Origin: Dendrobium chrysotoxum
Taxonomy: Eukaryota; Streptophyta; Magnoliopsida; Asparagales; Orchidaceae
Direction of reading: 5' to 3'
Length of the DNA: 64,000 nucleotides
Assembly: GCA_019925795.1 (NCBI GenBank)
Contig: CM034304.1
Span: 12,897,471 to 12,961,470 of the forward strand
Each line of letters begins with the position of its first letter. The stretch's first letter is position 1. A program made the translations under genes and the position numbers. The notes beneath the pieces were generated by a model that saw only the letters and a program-made list of their open reading frames with translations, had not been told where the DNA came from and did not search any database. Shown here one piece after another: positions 20,301 to 28,821 of the stretch.

Positions 20301-21674
20301 GAGCGTTGTCAGGAGGCCTTTGAGAGTATAAAGCGCTACCTGATAAACCCCCCTGTTTTAGCTGCACCCATCCCAGGGAGGCCGTTGATTCTCTACACTA
20401 CGGCCCTGGATGAGTCCTTGGGTGCATTATTGGCTCAAGAGAATGAGGAAGGCAAGGAGAATGCCTTGTACTACCTCAGTAGACGGTTGATACCCGCAGA
20501 GCTGAAGTACCCCGCGATGGAAAAGCAGTGTTTAGCTTTGATCTTCGCGGTACAGAAGCTTAGGCATTATATGCTTTCACACAAGGTCAACCTAATCTCT
20601 CGAGTCAACCCCTTGCAGTATCTGATGACCCGTCCGACCCTCTCAGGTCGTCTGGCACGATGGTCTATGATCCTACTGCAGTTTGACATCACTTTCGTCC
20701 CGCAGCGGGCCGTCAAAGGACAGGCTCTAGCTGATTTTCTTGCTGCTCACCCGATCCCTGCAGATTCCCCACTCAACGACGAGCTACCTGACGAGCTAAT
20801 CATGAGTGCGGAGGAGCAGGAGTCCCCTACTTGGGAGTTTTACTTCGACGGTGCGTCGTCCGTTAGAGCCTTGAGCCCGAATGAAACTCCTATAGTTAGG
20901 GTAGGTCTGGGCCTCATTTTCGTATCCCCTGAAGGTCACACTCTGAGATATTCCTACAGTCTTTCAGAACCTCGTACCAATAATGAGGCTGAGTACGAAG
21001 CTCTGATTTTGGGACTAGAGTTGGCCATTCAGATGAATGTCATGCGGGTGAAAATCTTTGGAGACTCACAACTGATCATAAATCAAGTAGCGGGAGTCTA
21101 CAAAGTGCTTAAACCTGAGCTCTTGCCTTATCACAGCAAGGCAATGGAGCTCTTGTGTTTGATTCCTGAAGTGACCTTAGCTAAAATCCCTAGATCTGCC
21201 AATGGCAAGGCAGATGCATTAGCTAAGTTAGCAAAGGAACTGGCTGACCCAACTGGCAACCCACTGTCTATCGTTGTCCAGTACCGTCAAGCCCTATGCC
21301 CCGCAGACCTGTCTTCTCCCGATCAGACCCTCACAGTGTTCTCAGTTGAGGAAGAATCAGACTGGAGAGTACCCTTTATAGAGTATTTGAAGCATGGCAG
21401 GCTTCCAGATGATAGATCTCTTGCTGCCCAGGTCAGAAAGAGAGCCCTATCATTCACTTATGTGAACGATACCTTGTATCGACGTTCTTTCGACCAAATG
21501 TGGTTGCGTTGCCTCAACAACGAGGAGGCTCGCAAGGTCATGGGCGAGATACATGAGGGTCTTTGCGGTGCCCATCAGTCCGGACCAAAAATGAAAGGCA
21601 GAATTAAACGCCTCGGTTACTATTGGCCGACTATGATCCGTGATTGTATGGAGCACGCTAGAAAGTGCCACTAG
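17316..21674 (+). CDS. pol: Pol polyprotein: protease, RT, RNase H, second RNase H, integrase zinc finger
   Basis: 1452 residues; the frame is open upstream to 17103, so the ATG at 17316 is only the first Met. Aspartic protease: LIDQGASVNI, catalytic Asp near residue 193. A linker of about 350 residues follows, Ser/Pro-rich with a GRGRGRG-type basic patch near 385. RT runs about 745-960, with RVCIDFRDLNKACPKDDFP, MPFGLKNAGATYQ and YVDD near 880. First RNase H about 1005-1140; its usual first Asp is in TTALDESLG and later acidic residues look degenerate, as is typical for Tat. Second (archaeal-type) RNase H about 1172-1310 with FDGA, NNEAEYEAL, GDSQLI and GKADALAKL, so all four acidic residues are present. 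The integrase HHCC finger begins near 1412 and is cut by a TAG at 21672-21674. Pol would copy and integrate the element; the extra RNase H marks the Tat/Ogre branch. Confidence 0.95.
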   Translation: MIPEGGCYMDSEDESENPLQSLSLEPTQAITAEPSESPVKDDSIQEVHLRSGKVLPPRMAKNTKEKDKNIVTQQDDPIPSSQEQSKEKGKGPQLEVDYNVLAHLRKIPALLSVYDALMMSSDLRETLVKALLEPESYQAFFASESVGDACLLREMPCITFSDRDLLLGTSDHNRPLYVTAEVNGYELNRVLIDQGASVNILSYETLKSLSLGHLKLTSDKIMLKGFNDQGQRALGSITLPLKFGNFLTEAKFHVIEADTSYRALLGRPWIHEYGMVPSTLHQCMKYMRNEVEYSIPGDTQPFSVHEVSIYDDAEHYIPRKKSKPPSAQSPVTPASTVQGPVQLPVQGPSQVSIEVDTSTADPVRSPFQFAVGHDVPPSRGRGERGRGRGRGSTRPPRNYDTQIPPPSYLYASPLTVESDSSDDEMIITPHRSAPSPAPDFTDYSSLPTFCRYLIPEGGLVIDSGSDEEVDPRRQTASQQSLSRQIRGIRVEESHQRSLVTPSTSDGGALQVRGRPPPPLYETFVPPRASECASLSHSVGAPLGPGSQGSAETAIDNRVTTAPRYFSPFVEDCVERGVVISTWSDEQALRQARVWRTDMPQTKQGLGYVEQSSPNHANIRTVSHSYPVVSLTDKEDPGDDEDRVLDAPQEFEDGITSAMDELCEVNLGTESDPRPIFHSVLLSDSEAQEYIELLSEFKDCFAWNYTEMPGLNPDVAVHKLAIKSDAVPVKQAPRRMRLEIEQQVIAETKKLIEADFIREEKYPTWLANIVPVRKKNGHIRVCIDFRDLNKACPKDDFPLPIPELMVDIASSHSIFSFMDGSSGYNQIKMDPEEEKFTAFRTPIGVFCYKVMPFGLKNAGATYQRAMTVIFDEMIHEQVECYVDDLVVKSKVRGDHLRDLRIVFERLRKYDLKMNPLKCAFGVSAGKFLGFIVRYRGIEIDPSMIKAIVDLKPPKSLTQLRSFQGKLAFLRRFISNLSGRCHPFAALAKKDARFHWNERCQEAFESIKRYLINPPVLAAPIPGRPLILYTTALDESLGALLAQENEEGKENALYYLSRRLIPAELKYPAMEKQCLALIFAVQKLRHYMLSHKVNLISRVNPLQYLMTRPTLSGRLARWSMILLQFDITFVPQRAVKGQALADFLAAHPIPADSPLNDELPDELIMSAEEQESPTWEFYFDGASSVRALSPNETPIVRVGLGLIFVSPEGHTLRYSYSLSEPRTNNEAEYEALILGLELAIQMNVMRVKIFGDSQLIINQVAGVYKVLKPELLPYHSKAMELLCLIPEVTLAKIPRSANGKADALAKLAKELADPTGNPLSIVVQYRQALCPADLSSPDQTLTVFSVEEESDWRVPFIEYLKHGRLPDDRSLAAQVRKRALSFTYVNDTLYRRSFDQMWLRCLNNEEARKVMGEIHEGLCGAHQSGPKMKGRIKRLGYYWPTMIRDCMEHARKCH

Positions 21675-22613
21675 TGCCAAATTCATGGCACGGTGATTCA
21701 CCAACCCCCTAATCCGCTGCACCCTACTGTATCATCTTGGCCATTCGAGGGCTGGGGCACGGATGTAGTGGGTCCTATTGACCCTCCTTCCTCTAAGGGC
21801 CATAGGTTCATTTTAGCTGCCACTGATTACTTCTCTAAGTGGGCAGAGGCTGTGCCACTTAAGGAAGTCAAATCAGAAGATGTGATGCGTTTCTTTCGTG
21901 ATCATATTGTCTATCGCTTTGGTGTCCCGCGCCGTATCATCTCCGATAACGGCCCGTCATTTAGAAGCACCAAAATTGCCAGATTTGCCCGCCGCCATAA
22001 CATCAATTGGCGATACTCTTCAATTTACTATCCCAAGGCCAATGGCTTGGCGGAAGCATTCAACAAAACTCTCGTGCAATTAATAAGAAAAATCTTGGTT
22101 GCAAACAAACGAGAGTGGCACGATAGAATTCCCGAAGCACTATGGGCCTATAGGACTACGTACCGTACTCCTACTCAGTCTACCCCATATGCTTTGGCTT
22201 TCGGGGTCGAGGCCGTCCTCCCACTTGAGGTCGAGCTCCCCTCGCTACGTGTGGCAGTCAGCCACAATCTTTCCCACGAAGATAACGCCCGATTACGGAC
22301 GGAAGAGCTTGATGGTTTAGAAGAGCTTCGCCTACAAGCTTATCAGAACCTCAAACTATACCAGGCACGTATGGCTCGATCACATGATCGCCTTGTTCGA
22401 CCCCGTGCTTTCCGGGTTGGCGAGTTGGTCCTTGTTTTACGTAGACCTATCGTTTCGCGTCGTCGCCGAAGTGGTAAGTTCGAGCCTGTCTGGGAAGGCC
22501 CCTTTGCTGTGGAGCAAGTCTATGAAGGTGGTGCCTACCTACTCGTTGATGCCAATGGTGTTCACCCTATGCCTGTCATCAACGGGCAGTACTTGAAAAA
22601 GTACTATGCCTGA
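21675..22613 (+). CDS. pol: Integrase core and C-terminal part, in frame with pol after a TAG
   Basis: Same frame as the pol ORF upstream; only the TAG at 21672-21674 separates them. The stop lies inside the zinc finger (KCH-stop-CQIHG), where a CAG to TAG transition is the simplest cause. The core contains the catalytic Asp codon at 21762 (WGTDVVGP), Asp at 21945 (SDNGPSF) and Glu at 22053 (NGLAEAFNK). The last two are separated by exactly 35 residues, the D,D35E signature. A GPY/F-like module (WEGPF near 22497) ends the protein, with no chromodomain, which excludes the chromovirus branch. The first ATG after the stop is at 21693, but the piece is unlikely to be translated alone. Readthrough of TAG is possible but not needed to explain it. 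Confidence 0.93.
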   Translation, partial: CQIHGTVIHQPPNPLHPTVSSWPFEGWGTDVVGPIDPPSSKGHRFILAATDYFSKWAEAVPLKEVKSEDVMRFFRDHIVYRFGVPRRIISDNGPSFRSTKIARFARRHNINWRYSSIYYPKANGLAEAFNKTLVQLIRKILVANKREWHDRIPEALWAYRTTYRTPTQSTPYALAFGVEAVLPLEVELPSLRVAVSHNLSHEDNARLRTEELDGLEELRLQAYQNLKLYQARMARSHDRLVRPRAFRVGELVLVLRRPIVSRRRRSGKFEPVWEGPFAVEQVYEGGAYLLVDANGVHPMPVINGQYLKKYYA

Positions 22614-22624
22614 GTTCGCTCTTC

Positions 22625-22637
22625 GAGAGGGAGGGGG
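22625..22637 (+). other. Purine tract just after the integrase stop
   Basis: GAGAGGGAGGGGG, 13 purines in a row, 11 bases after the pol stop. It resembles a polypurine tract, the plus-strand primer of LTR elements, but the sequence after it starts TCTCATT rather than TG. Accepting it as the PPT would make the LTR 12 kb. It could be an internal tract. I find no better PPT between 27200 and 27700. Confidence 0.35.
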
Positions 22638-23469
22638 TCTCATTACCGCCTGCAAATACTCCCCTGCATATGTACCCCCTTTGGAGGGGCTTCTTCACTT
22701 TTCGACAGTCTGTGTGGCCACGACGATTTGTCCTCTACCACACGATGTTTGTTGCGAGAAGTATGAGGCTATCCTTAGGGGTGATGAGGTGAGATGATAT
22801 GATTCATACACTGACATAAACTCTAGTCTCTATTATCTCCCTTGTCTGAACTCTTCTAGGCCAGATTTTGACCCATATCAGTCCAAATACAAATTCAAGT
22901 CCTATTTTCAATAGTGGGATCTTTAAATTTAATGTGCAAAATTTTTAAAAGAAAGATTAATCTAAGAAAAGTTTGAGAGCTTGAAACACAAAGTGGACTT
23001 TTTAGAGAATTTTTCCTTAGAAAGTATAGAATTTATTTTTCCTAATGAAAGATTTATCCCTGTCTTCTTTAGAAAATTAAGCAATTGGTGGTTGACTCCT
23101 TTAAGCGCTTGAAGGACAATTATGATGATTCAAAAGAAAAAACGTATGCCTTCTCCCATCCCTTCCTTGGGATGATTTCCTATTTTGAACTAAAATCTAT
23201 ATCAAATTGAAATTAGATTTAGAGACGCATATTTTCTCAATCGTCTTGCAGTTTTCTATCTCATAGGCATCTTCCGCAGGCTGATGAATCCATCTCATAA
23301 TTTTCTTATTCAAGTCGTTCATTCTTAACATAGGATTGGATTTGCTTTGTGGATTCTTCTTCCTCGCACGAGAGAGTGAGTTTTTCTTCTCTTATGTTTG
23401 GAAGATAATCTTACAACTGAGAAAGTTTTCCTTTAGAGGTTTGGAAAGGGAGCCAGTTACAAAATGAAA

Positions 23470-23651
23470 GATACACAAAGTGCATCAAAAGTGAAAAGAT
23501 GCGCAGTGCGCCAAAAATCAAAGATACACAAAGTGTATCAAAAGTGAAAGTTGCGCAAAATGCGCCATAAAGTCAAGGATACACAAAGTGTATCAAGTAA
23601 TTAAAAGATGCGCAGTGCGCCAAACCAAGTTGAGGGGCTCAAAATGAGCCC
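23470..23651 (+). repeat. 54-bp tandem units forming seven consecutive mini-hairpins
   Basis: About three units (starts near 23469, 23522, 23577). Each unit has one hairpin GATACAC-AAA-GTGTATC (perfect at 23523-23539 and 23578-23594, one mismatch at 23470-23486) and one GC hairpin, GCGCA-G-TGCGC or GCGCA-AAA-TGCGC. The run ends with a different hairpin, GGGCTCA-AAA-TGAGCCC (23635-23651). Confidence 0.85.
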
Positions 23652-24327
23652 AAAGTGGATAAGTAAATGGCTTCCCTTTCTTGTAAATCTCTAAGTCTCA
23701 GAAAATTCATACCTCGGATATTTGTGATACTTGAGTTTGAAAATCGTGATTTTGGACTCATCATCGTGCAAGGATGTTCTATTAGATATAAAAAATATTT
23801 TCATGCAAGAAGATTGAGAAGATTCAGTTTCTCTCTCTAATTTACACCCTTTTGAATTAGATATTTATTCAAAATATGTAAGGGAGAAAGCCCAGCTTAG
23901 CCTGTAGGGAGCTTAAGCTGGGTTAGCAAAATTTAAATCCCTAACCTTCTCGGGTTTAGATGGAGTCAACCTATATTGCTGAACTTTCTGAACCTCTTCT
24001 AAGGTTCAAGATGATTCAGAGGTTAATTTTTCATTTCTAAAAATAATCCTTTCACTCTCTGATGAAATTTTTACTCTTTGGGAAATGTGTAAATCAGACT
24101 TGTCTCAGATTGATTGGTAAGGGCTTAAACATCTCTTAGTGGTCACACTATTGAGTTTGCTTAAATGCTTGCCATATTCTTTTAAAAATTCGTGCACAAA
24201 AATATTTTGACCCCACCATCTGGTTATAGACCGTTCTTAAGGACTGGTAAGAGTCTCGCATTTATTTTATCTTCCTCTTCTGAGTTCTGGTAATTTGGGA
24301 GTTTCCCCCTCTCTGTTCCCCCAGTTT

Positions 24328-24346
24328 CACTTGGTGCTCCCAAGTG
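24328..24346 (+). repeat. Hairpin in a diverged 150-bp repeat pair
   Basis: CACTTGG-TGCTC-CCAAGTG, perfect 7-bp arms. The surrounding text (CCCCCAGTTT ... TGTGG-CTGG ... ATCAAA-CC) recurs in diverged form near 24480-24535, so this is another old tandem pair in the 3' UTR. Confidence 0.5.
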
Positions 24347-24760
24347 TGGTCTGGAATATCAAAACCAATTCAGACGTCCTTTGTACTGGGTCCATACCAA
24401 CCTATGCTAACTAGGGAGGGTAATGTTGATCCACTATCCTAATCTAAATTTCATTCACATATAAATCGTGTTCTGATTGTGCCCCCAGTTTTATTCATGT
24501 GACGAATGTGGCCTGGGTTATCAAAGCCAATCCTATATCCCTCTTTGAGTTCCAATCATTAGAGGATGTCCCATACTAGGAGTAACACACGGATATGGTA
24601 AACGTTCCCTCTACCGGGTGTTATCTTCGACAGTACGAGACATATTTAGTCTATGATTGTGAACATACAAAAAATGTGCATCTATACAATAAAAGAGGGA
24701 AGCTTTTAGTAGAGTAAAATCGGTTGCCCTTGTCACAGGTGGAACCCGGTAATACTCTCT

Positions 24761-25741
24761 GAGAGCTCAGATTCCCCAAAGTCTTTCTTTTCTTCTCCTA
24801 CGAAGCGTCTGAGTGATCGCTTCAAGGATGAGTTTGCACTTGTGATTATTATGGTCTTTCACAATCATGATAGTCCTTGTTAGTGGTGTGATACATCTTG
24901 CTCAAGATGTTAACATCCCACCTTCGCGAGCTCTGATTCCCTAGTAGGGAATCAGCTCTCCAGTTTCTTTTAGTGACCTACTTTTTCACCCTTGCCTTGC
25001 TCTCAGCTACTAGAGCAGTCCTATGGGTTTGGTAGTGTCGCTCCTGCCTCTCACAGGGTCCCCCCGGTCAGGGTGAGTGTTACCGCTGTGATGTTTGATG
25101 TTTATTGATTTCACTCATAAATCATCTCCCTCAATGGCGAGTGTGTCTCCTCGCCATCTTGAGCTGTTTCCCCAGTAGTGTTGCAGTACGCCTGGTTACC
25201 GGCGTTAGCAGCACTGACTTGAGAGCTCTGATTTTCTAGCAGAAAATCAACTCAGTTTCTACTTTACTCTCTCTCTCATTCGTACTCTACTCTCAGCTGC
25301 TAGGGTAGCTCTACGGATGTACTGATAATATTCCAACTCCCACAGGGTCCCACCAGTTTGGGTGGGTACCACTACTGTGAGCTTTTCATAAATATCATTC
25401 CTATGCAATGTTACTTCCCTTAGTGGCGAGTGTGTCCCCTCGCTACCCTTGTGTGCTTTCTTAGTTGTGATGCAGTACATCGAGTCTCAGATGTTAGCGT
25501 CGCTTCTTAGTGAACTTTGATTTTCTAGCAGAAAATCACTTCACTTGTCTTAGAGTGACATACTTTCCCGCCGTGACCCGACTCCTGGTTGTAGAGCGGT
25601 CCCTTGGATGTGTTTATGTTGCTTTCCACCTCTACAGGGTCCCACTAGCTTACGTGGGTGTACCACTGTAGTCTTCTATGATTATTTCTCATTGATATAG
25701 TCCTTTTTTTTCTGTAGCAAGTGTGTCCTCCTTGCTACTTT
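24761..25741 (+). repeat. About 290-bp tandem repeats with covarying hairpins
   Basis: Three clear units start near 24928, 25222 and 25511, with a more diverged unit before them (from about 24761). Each clear unit contains, in order: stem I (24933-24955; 25229-25249; 25518-25538), stem II (24998-25017; 25287-25308; weak in the third), stem III (25051-25091; 25341-25379; 25632-25671) and stem IV (25134-25157; 25423-25446; 25714-25738). The stems are kept while their sequences change on both sides; see findings. The diverged first unit keeps a stem at 24802-24823 (GAAGCG/CGCTTC) and one at 24893-24910 (ACATCTTG/CAAGATGT). No coding sense. Confidence 0.85.
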
Positions 25742-26040
25742 AGCTACTCAGTGGGAATGGGATTACCCCTCTCACACTTTGTTGAGGGTGTACCTTTCCC
25801 TATGGTCTCTCGAGGCATCATTCTGGTGCTTCCAGGTTTGTATGATTTTGGTTTCGCCTAGGCAGTTTCACTGGCATTTGGATACTCGTGGCCACGACGA
25901 CTTGTCCTCTACCACGTGGTACCCAAAACACTAGTTTGAAACTCCTTAGACGACCCTTCTCTCTTTGAAATTTTCCATTTTACTACTCCTCTTCCCATCT
26001 CTACACATATACGTGTTAGGGTATGGTTGAGATGACTTTC
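25742..26040 (+). other. 3' UTR spacer, no gene
   Basis: Unique-looking sequence between two repeat arrays; includes the second copy of the GTGGCCACGACGA phrase near 25889. Nothing coding seen. Confidence 0.5.
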
Positions 26041-26450
26041 CCTGATCGCTCTACTGCAGGCATATGCGCCGGGTAGGCATCAGACTTTACTTGGTTGAGA
26101 GTGCCTCACAGAGCCCCTGGGAGGCATATCTCACCACCTCTTTTTCCTGATCGCTCTGCTGCAGGCATATGCGCCGAGTAGACATCAGGCTTTACTTGGT
26201 TGAGAGTGCCCCACAGAGCCCCTGGGAGGCATATCTCACCACCTCTTTTTCCTGATCGCTCTGCTGCAGGCATATGCGCCGAGTAGACATCAGGCTTTAC
26301 TTGGTTGGGAGCACCCCGCAGAGCCCCCGCGAGGCCTAGCTCACCACACCTTTACCCTGACTGTCCTGCCGCTCTGGTAGCCATCAGACCTTTACCCTGG
26401 TCGTCTTGCTCTGATCAAGCAGACATCAGACTTTACCCGGTTGAGTGGGA
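26041..26450 (+). repeat. 105-bp tandem repeats
   Basis: Units start at 26041, 26146, 26251 and 26356 (period 105); the last is diverged and followed by a shortened one. Each begins CCTGATCGCTCT and carries ATCAG(G) later, giving an enclosing CCTGAT/ATCAGG stem. It ends with a phrase (CAGAGCCCCTGGGAGGCAT then CTCACCACC) that also starts each unit of the next array. Confidence 0.9.
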
Positions 26451-27210
26451 GCCCGACAGAGTCCCTGGGAGGCATTCCCCACCACCACCTTTACTCTGGA
26501 TGTTCTGTAAAAGACTACGCAGACTCCAATTTCGTGGCTTATTTACTTTTGCTGAGGTCAGGTAGAAGTATTGAGTCACCCCTATCCACTGTTCCGAAAG
26601 GAGCAGGAGGAGACGGGATCCTCTCACATTCTATTCTGCTGTTTGAAATGAACAGTCAGGTAGTTGGTTTTACTTACCGGTTGAGAGAGCCCGACAGAGT
26701 CCCTGGGAGGCATTCCTCACCACCCCTTTACTCTGGATGTTCTGTAAAAGACTACGCAGACTCCAATTTCGTGGCTTATTTACTTTTGCTGAGGTCAGGC
26801 AGAAGTATTGAGTCACCCCTATCCGCTGTTCCGAAAGGAGCAGGAGGAGACGGGATCCTTTCACCTTCTATTCTGCTGTTTGAAATGAACAGTCAGGTAG
26901 TTGGTTTTACTTACCGGTTGAGAGAGCCCGACAGAGTCCCTGGGAGGCATTCCTCACCACCCCTTTACTCTGGATGTTCTGTAAAAGACTACGCAGACTC
27001 CAATTTCGTGGCTTATTTACTTTTGTTGAGGTCAGACAGAAGTATTGAGTCACCCCTATCCGCTGTTCCGAAAGGAGCAGGAGGAGACGGGATCCTTTCA
27101 CCTTCTATTCTATTGTTTGAAATGAACAGTCAGGTAGTTGGTTTTACTTACCGGTCGAGAGAGCCTGACAGTGTCCCTGAGAGACATTCCTCACCACTAC
27201 TTCTTCCCTG
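26451..27210 (+). repeat. 237-bp tandem repeats
   Basis: Units start at 26451 (238 bp), 26689, 26926 and 27163 (partial); the full units are over 95 percent alike by eye. Each starts GCCCGACAGAGTCCCTGGGA, clearly derived from the end of the 105-bp unit. Because 237 is divisible by three, an open frame runs through the array (26441-27211), but it is just the repeat read in one frame, and minus-strand frames repeat with the same period. Confidence 0.93.
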
Positions 27211-27375
27211 ATTATTTTGCTCTGATCAAGCAGACATCAGACTTTACTTGGTCGAGTGAGCCTGACAGTGTCCCTGGAAGGCATACCTCACCACTCTTTC
27301 ACCTTCTATCTTGTTGTTTAGATACAGTCAGATGGATAGTTGGTTTGCTTTACTACCTTACCATTTTTTTTGTCT

Positions 27376-27545
27376 CCCCCTCAGCTCTGCCCTTGCTACA
27401 GGGCAAGGTGAGGAGGGGATTTCCTTTTACTCTGTCACCTTTTTGTGACCTGTTACTACTTTGCTTTCCACTTTCTCCTCGGCTCTGCCCTTGCTATAAG
27501 GCAAGGCCAGGAGAAGATTCCCCTTTGCTTTCTCTCACCACTTTC
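27376..27545 (+). repeat. Pair of diverged repeats of about 100 bp with a conserved hairpin
   Basis: CAGCTCTGCCCTTGC and GGCTCTGCCCTTGC each lead into CCTTGC-(6 nt)-GCAAGG (27391-27408 and 27489-27506), followed by a purine-rich GGAG/GAGG stretch and a pyrimidine-rich tail. This lies near the presumed 3' LTR start; the purine stretches are weak PPT candidates. Confidence 0.55.
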
Positions 27546-28279
27546 AGTGCTCTTTTCTTAAATCTTTACTCTACTTCTTTTGTTACGTTCGGTCAACGCC
27601 AACACGAGCGGTTCACCAGTTTGTTCACCGCTCCTGTTGGGGGTCCGTTTGTTGACCTTGGTTTTCTCCCAGGCTGGGTCAAGGGAGTTGACTTGGTCAA
27701 ATTGACCAAGTTAGGACCCAAGACCCTCTCCCTTGTGTTCAATGGGTCAAACTTAGTCTGTTGAGCCCAGACCCAGGCCCTGGGTCAACCTGGTTGACCA
27801 GGTCAACCCAGGTTGACCCATTAGACCCATATGGGTCTAAATCAAGTCCAAATCAGATCCAAGCCCAACCAAGGGCTTCAAGGCTCATACCCTCCTCCCT
27901 TGGACCCATTTGACTAGGATTGACCAAGTCAACCCTTGACTTGGTCAACCTAGGCCATCAATAGGTCAAAATGACCTATTTAAGACCTATTAAGGCCCAT
28001 TTAAATCCTATTCAAGCCCAAATTCATTCCAAACCCCTCTCTTAGGGCTCCAACCTCATCCCTTGGACTCCATTGACCTAATGGACTCAAGTTGACCAAG
28101 TCAAGCTTTGACTTGGTCAACCTAAGTCTTAATAGGTCAAATTGACCAACCTAAAGACCTATGAAAGCCATTAAGGACCTTCCAAGTGGTCCCTTGACCC
28201 AAGTCCACGGCCTAGGATGTCTAGAGCCCTCCTAATCAAACTTAGAAGCCATCCTAACCGTTCATCCTAAGGCTAGGGG

Positions 28280-28288
28280 TATAAATAG
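28280..28288 (+). promoter_or_regulatory. TATA box of the element 1 LTR promoter
   Basis: TATAAATAG, a full plant TATA consensus, in GGGG-TATAAATAG-AGAG context; transcription would start near 28310-28320. It defines U3 to the left and R to the right. The equivalent place in LTR3 (reverse strand, near 37220) is decayed and LTR2 lacks it. Confidence 0.7.
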
Positions 28289-28795
28289 AGAGTTAGGTCT
28301 TCATTAGAGAGGACTTTTGATCCTTGCTCTCTCCCAAGACTCCGAGAACCCGAGATCTCTTGTGAGAAGGCTCCCTTGACCTCCCTTCACACTTCCCAAC
28401 CCGACCCCACCGTGGGAACCCCGCCGGCGGCGAGAATCCGACGAGCCGAACGCCAAAGACGTCCGAGGGCTCGAACCGATCAATCCGAAGCTCGTTTGGC
28501 CACGACTCCAACTAGGAACTTGTGCGGGGACAGTCTACAAGCTCAACAAGCCCAAGAACACGAAAATCCGTTGAGTATTTTGGGTAAAATCTCAAACCCT
28601 AGCTAGATACACTTAGGGTTAATTAGCGTCGTAATTAGTGCGTATTAATCCAAGTAAAATACCCCACATTAATGCTCTTCATGTATAGACTCCATGCTTA
28701 AAATTTCATCGCGTTTGATCGAGCCTATCGATCGAACGAGACAAAATATCGTTCTCGGACCTGGGTTCGATTCCGCTACAGCCGTGAGGTTTGCG

Positions 28796-28821
28796 GACCG
28801 TTGATCTTGTGATCAACGGTC
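28796..28821 (+). other. Hairpin GACCGTTGATC/GATCAACGGTC in LTR1
   Basis: Perfect 11-bp arms with a TTGT loop, about 500 bases downstream of the TATA box. LTR3 keeps an equivalent hairpin (36682-36709, one mismatch) and LTR2 a decayed one near 6560-6587. The CAACGGTC wording is common in plant LTRs and other plant transposons. Confidence 0.7.

Larger units (their letters stand above)
22638..27600 (+). other. Repeat-rich 3' UTR of element 1
   Basis: About 5 kb between the integrase stop and the 3' LTR with no credible gene. It contains at least five blocks of tandem repeats (separate entries) with unit sizes of about 54, 290, 105, 237 and 120 bp. A phrase near 22712-22745 (GTGGCCACGACGA and TTGTCCTCTACCAC) recurs near 25889-25915. 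Tandem-repeat-rich, fast-evolving 3' UTRs are established for Tat/Ogre elements and are a known source of satellite DNA. The right edge is uncertain because the LTR start is not resolved. Confidence 0.75.

Noticed and set aside
17316..22613. Integrated plant pararetrovirus instead of a retrotransposon
   Set aside because: An integrase with D35E, two RNase H domains, LTRs and a tRNA-Arg primer site are present; no movement or coat protein features are seen.
22625..22637. Purine tract as the definite PPT and 22638 as the 3' LTR start
   Set aside because: The following bases do not begin TG, and it would put 5 kb of tandem repeats in U3 with no support from LTR2 or LTR3. Kept only as a low-confidence feature.
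26441..27211. 256-codon plus-strand open frame and repeated 64-codon minus-strand frames
   Set aside because: They arise because the 237-bp tandem unit is divisible by three; the peptide simply repeats every 79 residues and has no family features.
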